DNA from: JBDTNL01 sp039933785
GTDB taxonomy: Bacteria > Acidobacteriota > Thermoanaerobaculia > Multivoradales > JAGPDF01
Length of the DNA: 26,212 bases
Reading direction: 5' to 3'
NCBI GenBank assembly: GCA_039933785.1
Contig: JBDTNL010000054.1
Location: 1 to 26,212 of the forward strand
This document shows, in pieces, positions 22,409 to 26,212 of the stretch. The notes under the pieces were generated by a model. The model did not search any database. It was not told where the DNA came from and saw only the letters and a program-made list of their open reading frames with translations. The position numbers and the translations under genes are program-made. How positions within the stretch are numbered: the first letter of the stretch is position 1; each line of letters opens with the position of its first letter.

Positions 22409-23329
22409 ATGGATCACAAAGTCACCATCGTCGGGTCCGGCAACGTCGGCGCTACCGCTGCGCAGCGGATCGTCGAGCGTGAGCTCGCCGACGTGGTGAT
22501 GCTCGACATCCTCTCTAACGTGGCGATGGGGAAGGCGCTCGACATTCTCGAGTCGGCGCCCATCCTCGGCTTCAATGCCACCATCGAAGGTGGCGGCGAC
22601 TACGCGATGAGCGCCGGGTCGGACATCTGCATTCTCACCGCTGGGTTAGTCCGCCGACCGGGCGTCAGCCGTGAGGACCTCGTGGTCAAGAACGCCGAGA
22701 TCGTGCGCGGCGCGGTCGAGCAACTCATTCGGCGTTCGCCCGACACCATCCTGCTGATCGTCACCAACCCGCTCGACGCGATGTGCGAAGTCGCGCGCCG
22801 CGCCTCGGGCTTCCCGCGCGAACGCGTCCTCGGCATGGCGGGCGTGCTCGACGCCTCGCGCATGCGATATTTCATCGCTCACGAGCTCGGTGTTTCAGTG
22901 GAAGACGTGGACGCCCTGGTGTTGGGCGGCCACGGCGACACCATGCTCGCGCTGCCGCGTCTGGCGACGGTGAATGGCGTGCCGCTGCCGCAGCTCCTGC
23001 GCCCCGAGCGCATCCAGGCGATCGTCGAGCGCACCCGCGAGGGCGCGGCCGAGATCATGAACTACTACAAGCAAGGTGCCGCCTACTACACGCCGTCGGC
23101 CGCGGTGGTCGACATGGTTGCCGCCATTCTCAAGAACAAGCGCAAGATCCTGCCCTGCTCGGCGTACCTCCAAGGCGAGTACGGGATCCACGACACCTTC
23201 GTCGGCGTGCCCTGCAAGCTCGGCCGCCGCGGGGTCGAGGAAGTTGTGGAGTTGCCGCTCGACGACACCGAGCGCGCGCAGTTACTGCATGCTGCGGAGA
23301 CCGTGCAGAAACTCCTGACGCGGCTGTAG
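22409..23329 (+). CDS. mdh: Malate dehydrogenase (LDH-like type)
   Basis: A 306-aa NAD-dependent enzyme that oxidises malate to oxaloacetate. The dinucleotide fold is GSGNVGA (9-15), with Asp33 at the end of strand 2 (VVMLDI) giving NAD specificity. The substrate loop is LVRRPGVSRED (80-90): arginine at the specificity position marks malate rather than lactate. The remaining catalytic residues are N120 (TNP), D148/R151 (LDASR) and H175 (GGHGDTM). The ATG at 22409 has GGAGGAG upstream. It lies between icd (20-bp gap) and the PP2C gene (15-bp gap), consistent with one transcript. Confidence 0.96.
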   Translation: MDHKVTIVGSGNVGATAAQRIVERELADVVMLDILSNVAMGKALDILESAPILGFNATIEGGGDYAMSAGSDICILTAGLVRRPGVSREDLVVKNAEIVRGAVEQLIRRSPDTILLIVTNPLDAMCEVARRASGFPRERVLGMAGVLDASRMRYFIAHELGVSVEDVDALVLGGHGDTMLALPRLATVNGVPLPQLLRPERIQAIVERTREGAAEIMNYYKQGAAYYTPSAAVVDMVAAILKNKRKILPCSAYLQGEYGIHDTFVGVPCKLGRRGVEEVVELPLDDTERAQLLHAAETVQKLLTRL

Positions 23330-23344
23330 ACGAGGAGACCGCCG

Positions 23345-25759
23345 GTGCGCAAGTCGCAGCTCCTCGCCTGGTTGGTCGCCGGCATCGCGGCGGCGACCAT
23401 GGTCGCCTGGGCCTATCCAAGGCTGTTTCCGCTCGTCCATTTCGGCTGGACGCTGTCGCGCGAAGAAGCCGAGGCGCGCGCGCTCGAATACGCGCGCGAT
23501 ATCGGACCGCCAATCGAGAACGCGTACGTGGTGACCCAGCCGCACGGCGCCGACCTGGTGGAACGCCGCCTCGACCTCGCGATTCCCGAGCTCGGCGCCA
23601 CCAAGCTCGCCGCGAGCCCGCTCGCCGAGCGGCTCGAGGTTTACGAGACCACCATCTTTCCGCCGAAAGGCACACCGCGCGAGTGGGCCTACACCGTGAC
23701 CCAGACCATGCGCGGCGGGCGCCTGCTGGCGCTCGAGGCCCATGTGCAGCCGGAGGTCGTGGGCAAGCCTCTCGGTGACCTGGCTGCCGCGCGGCAGAAG
23801 GCCGAGGACTTCCTGGTAGCGCACAGAATCGATCTCGCGAACCTGCGCCAACCCGAGGTGCGCACCGAACAGTTGCGCGATCGCACCGACACCCGGTTTC
23901 AGTATCGCTACAAAGACCAAGTGCTCGGCGAGGATACGCACTACGGCGTCGAGGTGGCTTTCGCCGGCGATCGGCTGATCGGCTTCAGCCCGTTCCTCGA
24001 CGACCCCCGCCAGGCCGCGATCGGAGCCGAGCTCCAACCCGCGACCGGCTTCGGCCTGCTGCGCATCCTGATGGTGTTCATCGTCTTGCCGCTCGCCGCG
24101 GTCCCGTTCCTGCGCCGCTACCACGCCGGCGAGCTCGGCGTGACTCGCGGCCTGCACATCATGGCCCTGGTGTCGGTCTCCGGCATGCTGCTCATGGCGA
24201 TGGCGGCGCGCTCGACCACGCAGGGCTTCAACTTCGGCTTCCTGACTCGAGCCCAGACCACCTGGGTGTGGGGGCTGCAGCTCTGTCTCCTGTTCTTCCT
24301 CCCGCTCGGCCTGGTCGCTCTCTTGAGTTGGTCGGTGGGCGAGTCGTTCTGCCGTGAACGCTGGGGTCATCTGCTCGCCGCGTTCGATGCCCTCTTCCAA
24401 GGCCGCTGGGGGACCGCCACCGTGGCGCGCTCGGCGCTCCGCGGCACGGCGTCCGGGCTCTTGGTCGCGGCGGCATCCTGTGGGATCGCGCTGCTGCTCC
24501 AAAGCCGCGGCCTCTTCGCCGGGTTCTGGTTCAACTACGGCCCGTGGTTTCACGAGACCCGCTGGCCCGGCATCGCGCTGCTGCTCTTCATCGTCGCGTT
24601 CTGCCTTTATGGGGGTCTCTTCGGCCGGCTCTTCCTACTGCCCTTCGTCGCCCGCCGCTTGGGCGTGTGGGTCGGCGGCGCGCTGGTGGTCGCGGTCAGC
24701 AGCATCGTGCTGTGGGATGGCCCGTTCAGCATGGTCGAGCAGATCTGGGCGGCAGCGTTCTCCGCCTTCGCCGCGACCATCTACGTGATCCTGTTCGTGC
24801 GCTACGACCTGCTCACCAGCCTGGTCGCCTCCGCCACCACCACCGCCACCATGAGCGTAATGCCGCTGCTCCTGGCGCAAAACTCCGGCCTCCAATTCCA
24901 GGGTAGCCTGGCGTTGCTCGGCGTCTCGCTGCCGCTCCTGGTGAGCGTTCGCCACATCTTCTCCGGCGAAGAATTTACCTACCGCTACGACGACGTCCCC
25001 CCGCACGTCAGAAGAATCGCCGAACGCGAACGCCAAAGAGTCGAGCTAGAAACCGCGCGCAACATCCAGAGCTCCATCCTGCCCAACCTCCCGCCGCAAC
25101 TCAGCGGCGTCGAGATCGCGCACAAGTACCTACCCGCAACCGAAGTCGGCGGCGACTTCTACGACGTCCTCGCCCTGGAGGACGGCCGCCTCGCCGTCGC
25201 GGTAGGCGACGTCGCCGGCCACGGCGTCGCGAGCGGCCTCGTCATGTCCATGGCGAAATCCGCCCTCGCCGTCCAAGTCACCTTCAACCCCGCCGTGGAA
25301 GCCGTCTTCGCCACCCTCAACCGAATGGTCTACCAAACCGCCAGAAAGCGCCTGCTCGCGACGCTCTGCTACGCGGTCATCGATCCCAAGAAGCGCGAGA
25401 TGCTCTACGCTAGCGCCGGTCATCTCTTCCCGTACCGCGTCTCGAGCACCGGCCAAGTCGAGGCTTACGAAGCGAGCTCGTATCCGCTGGGTGTCCGCGA
25501 GCCGATGCCCGTCGTGTCGCGCTTGGCGCGGTTCGACAAGGGTGATTCGATCGTGCTCTACAGCGATGGAATCGTGGAGGCGCGGCGGGAGGGGAGTGAG
25601 GAAGACTTTGGCTTTGCGCGGCTGGAGAAGAGCCTGACGAAACACGCGGGCAAGAGTCCGGCGCAGTTGCGGGATGGGATTTTGGGGGACGTGGATGCGT
25701 TCACGCGCGGGGCGCCGCGGGAGGATGATGTGACGTTGTTGGTTTTGAGGATGCCTTAA
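23345..25759 (+). CDS. Membrane-bound PP2C (SpoIIE/RsbU-type) phosphatase
   Basis: An 804-aa protein. It begins with a signal-anchor helix (~5-27) and a ~210-residue extracytoplasmic domain, followed by a membrane region of about nine to ten helices (~237-540: ILMVFIVLPLAAVPFL, GMLLMAMAA, LCLLFFLPLGLVALL, LLLFIVAFCLYGGLF and others), and a C-terminal SpoIIE-type PP2C domain (~570-804). Catalytic metal sites are present: EVGGDFYD (D604), GDVAGHG (~621-627), LYSDGIVEAR (~737-746) and EDDVTLL (~791-797). Such enzymes dephosphorylate STAS-domain proteins; the STAS protein at 15777-16133 is a possible substrate. The start is GTG 23345, with GAGGAG 7 nt upstream. The unusual point is the multi-helix sensor and its place behind mdh. 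The strand composition of the gene changes near its end. Confidence 0.92.
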   Translation: MRKSQLLAWLVAGIAAATMVAWAYPRLFPLVHFGWTLSREEAEARALEYARDIGPPIENAYVVTQPHGADLVERRLDLAIPELGATKLAASPLAERLEVYETTIFPPKGTPREWAYTVTQTMRGGRLLALEAHVQPEVVGKPLGDLAAARQKAEDFLVAHRIDLANLRQPEVRTEQLRDRTDTRFQYRYKDQVLGEDTHYGVEVAFAGDRLIGFSPFLDDPRQAAIGAELQPATGFGLLRILMVFIVLPLAAVPFLRRYHAGELGVTRGLHIMALVSVSGMLLMAMAARSTTQGFNFGFLTRAQTTWVWGLQLCLLFFLPLGLVALLSWSVGESFCRERWGHLLAAFDALFQGRWGTATVARSALRGTASGLLVAAASCGIALLLQSRGLFAGFWFNYGPWFHETRWPGIALLLFIVAFCLYGGLFGRLFLLPFVARRLGVWVGGALVVAVSSIVLWDGPFSMVEQIWAAAFSAFAATIYVILFVRYDLLTSLVASATTTATMSVMPLLLAQNSGLQFQGSLALLGVSLPLLVSVRHIFSGEEFTYRYDDVPPHVRRIAERERQRVELETARNIQSSILPNLPPQLSGVEIAHKYLPATEVGGDFYDVLALEDGRLAVAVGDVAGHGVASGLVMSMAKSALAVQVTFNPAVEAVFATLNRMVYQTARKRLLATLCYAVIDPKKREMLYASAGHLFPYRVSSTGQVEAYEASSYPLGVREPMPVVSRLARFDKGDSIVLYSDGIVEARREGSEEDFGFARLEKSLTKHAGKSPAQLRDGILGDVDAFTRGAPREDDVTLLVLRMP

Positions 25760-26049
25760 GTGCCGAAGAGAACGGCCCAATGGCAGTAGAAAACAGGCGA
25801 TGGCAACAAGCGCACGTTGCGCGCGCCTTGTTGCGAGCTACATCTCATTGGAAGGGCTTTAAAGGCCAAGGCAGTGGCAAGCCTCCTCTGTGAATTCTGT
25901 TCCCCCGTCTGCCCCGATGCGCTGTACCCCCCAAGACAGGCGGAGCGCTCGATTGAGGGCTTACACCCAAGTCCAATTTCGACGGTTTCTTTGAAGGTGC
26001 TCCGTATGGACACCTCGCTTGAATCCGTACGGTCTGCCGCACCACTGTG
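25760..26049. other. 290-base intergenic region of lower G+C
   Basis: Apart from a hairpin at 25803-25834 I see no gene I can support. Several short overlapping open frames occur on both strands, but none has a ribosome binding site or family-like sequence. Base composition drops visibly from the high G+C of the rest of the window. Confidence 0.5.
25803..25834 (+). terminator. Hairpin downstream of the PP2C gene
   Basis: GCAACAAG (25803-25810) pairs with CTTGTTGC (25827-25834), and the 16 bases between are self-complementary GC-rich sequence. It begins 44 bases after the phosphatase stop. No U-tract follows, so it is a possible end of the icd-mdh-phosphatase transcript. Confidence 0.4.
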
Positions 26050-26212
26050 ATGACTAGGTCGAAGGAATACCGGAAGCGCTCTCTGGAGGCTCTGGCTCAG
26101 TTGGGGTCGCCTTTCGACTCAATGGAGAAACTTGTTTCTCGCGTCGAGCTGACCTCCAAAGAGGGGAAGCACCTCGAGTGGAAGCAGCACCCTCCCATCG
26201 GGGCAGCGGTTT
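26050..26212 (+). CDS. Partial ORF at the right edge, unknown
   Basis: Open from ATG 26050 (or GTG 26047) to the window edge: 54 codons beginning MTRSKEYRKRSLEALAQLGS. The protein starts basic and helical, with SKEGKHLEWKQHPPIGAAV at the edge. Codon choice (TTG, AAA, CTT, GTT, TCT) differs from the neighbours. The EGKHLEWKQ stretch faintly recalls the start of AlbA_2/Schlafen-type domains, but that is too weak to name. No Shine-Dalgarno sequence or promoter box is visible. Confidence 0.4.
   Translation, partial: MTRSKEYRKRSLEALAQLGSPFDSMEKLVSRVELTSKEGKHLEWKQHPPIGAAV

Noticed and set aside
23282..24553. 423-aa open frame on the minus strand
   Set aside because: It is antisense to the PP2C gene's N-terminal and membrane part; Glu/Arg/Gln-rich with no domain.
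25756..26050. Short open frames of 66-85 aa on both strands (25756-26013, 25817-26050, 25845-26045)
   Set aside because: They overlap each other, have no ribosome binding site and no recognisable sequence features.
1..26212. CRISPR array, tRNA or rRNA genes, insertion sequence
   Set aside because: I found no regularly spaced direct repeats, cloverleaf-like sequence, rRNA signatures or transposase motifs while reading both strands.

Overview
The window is bacterial, dense (about 25 genes, mostly short gaps), and roughly 65-68% G+C by eye. The mix suggests an Acidobacteriota-like organism: a Ser/Thr kinase fused through one membrane helix to TPRs, a Y_Y_Y-GGDEF sensor, an MqnA/MqnD-family menaquinone enzyme, and isocitrate and malate dehydrogenases in tandem. 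That placement is inference; no rRNA or tRNA gene was seen. The last ~430 bases have visibly lower G+C and different codon use, so an accessory region may begin at the right edge.

Layout. 1-1382: 3' part of a membrane diguanylate cyclase. 1394-1948 (-) and 1991-4089 (+): a lipoprotein diverging from a GIY-YIG protein and an Uup-type ABC-F ATPase. 4153-6814: a small membrane protein (-), then a hotdog-fold protein, a nitronate monooxygenase-like flavoenzyme and an ATP-grasp ligase (+). 6876-9777: a secreted protein (+) converging on a large receptor kinase (-). 9873-12490: a FAN1-type nuclease, a TerC protein and a small channel-like membrane protein (+). 12497-13804 (-): a FadL-type porin. 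14094-17659 (+): a glycine-zipper protein, an MscS channel, a STAS protein and a cytokinin-dehydrogenase-like flavin oxidase. 17666-18991 (-): a thioredoxin-fold protein. 19027-20540 (+): a menaquinone-pathway protein and phosphoglycolate phosphatase. 20537-20941 (-): cytidine deaminase. 21144-25759 (+): icd, mdh and a membrane PP2C phosphatase. 26050-end: a partial ORF.

Main discovery. The thioredoxin-fold gene at 17666-18991 (-) has an in-frame UGA at 18832-18830, exactly where the first cysteine of the CxxC motif belongs (A-P-W-UGA-H-S-C). A clean signal peptide and the start of the thioredoxin fold lie in frame upstream. An imperfect ~14-bp stem-loop begins four bases after the UGA; its apical loop starts 21 nt downstream with a G, as expected of a bacterial SECIS element. 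I read this as an unannotated periplasmic selenoprotein. A conventional call starts at the internal ATG (18814) and loses the signal peptide and the active site.

Other themes. Seven genes have a TANNNT box exactly 6 nt before the start codon with no Shine-Dalgarno sequence, which indicates widespread leaderless transcription. Convergent gene pairs end in perfect inverted repeats that contain both stop codons. A perfect 24-bp inverted repeat lies between the divergent cytidine deaminase and icd genes.
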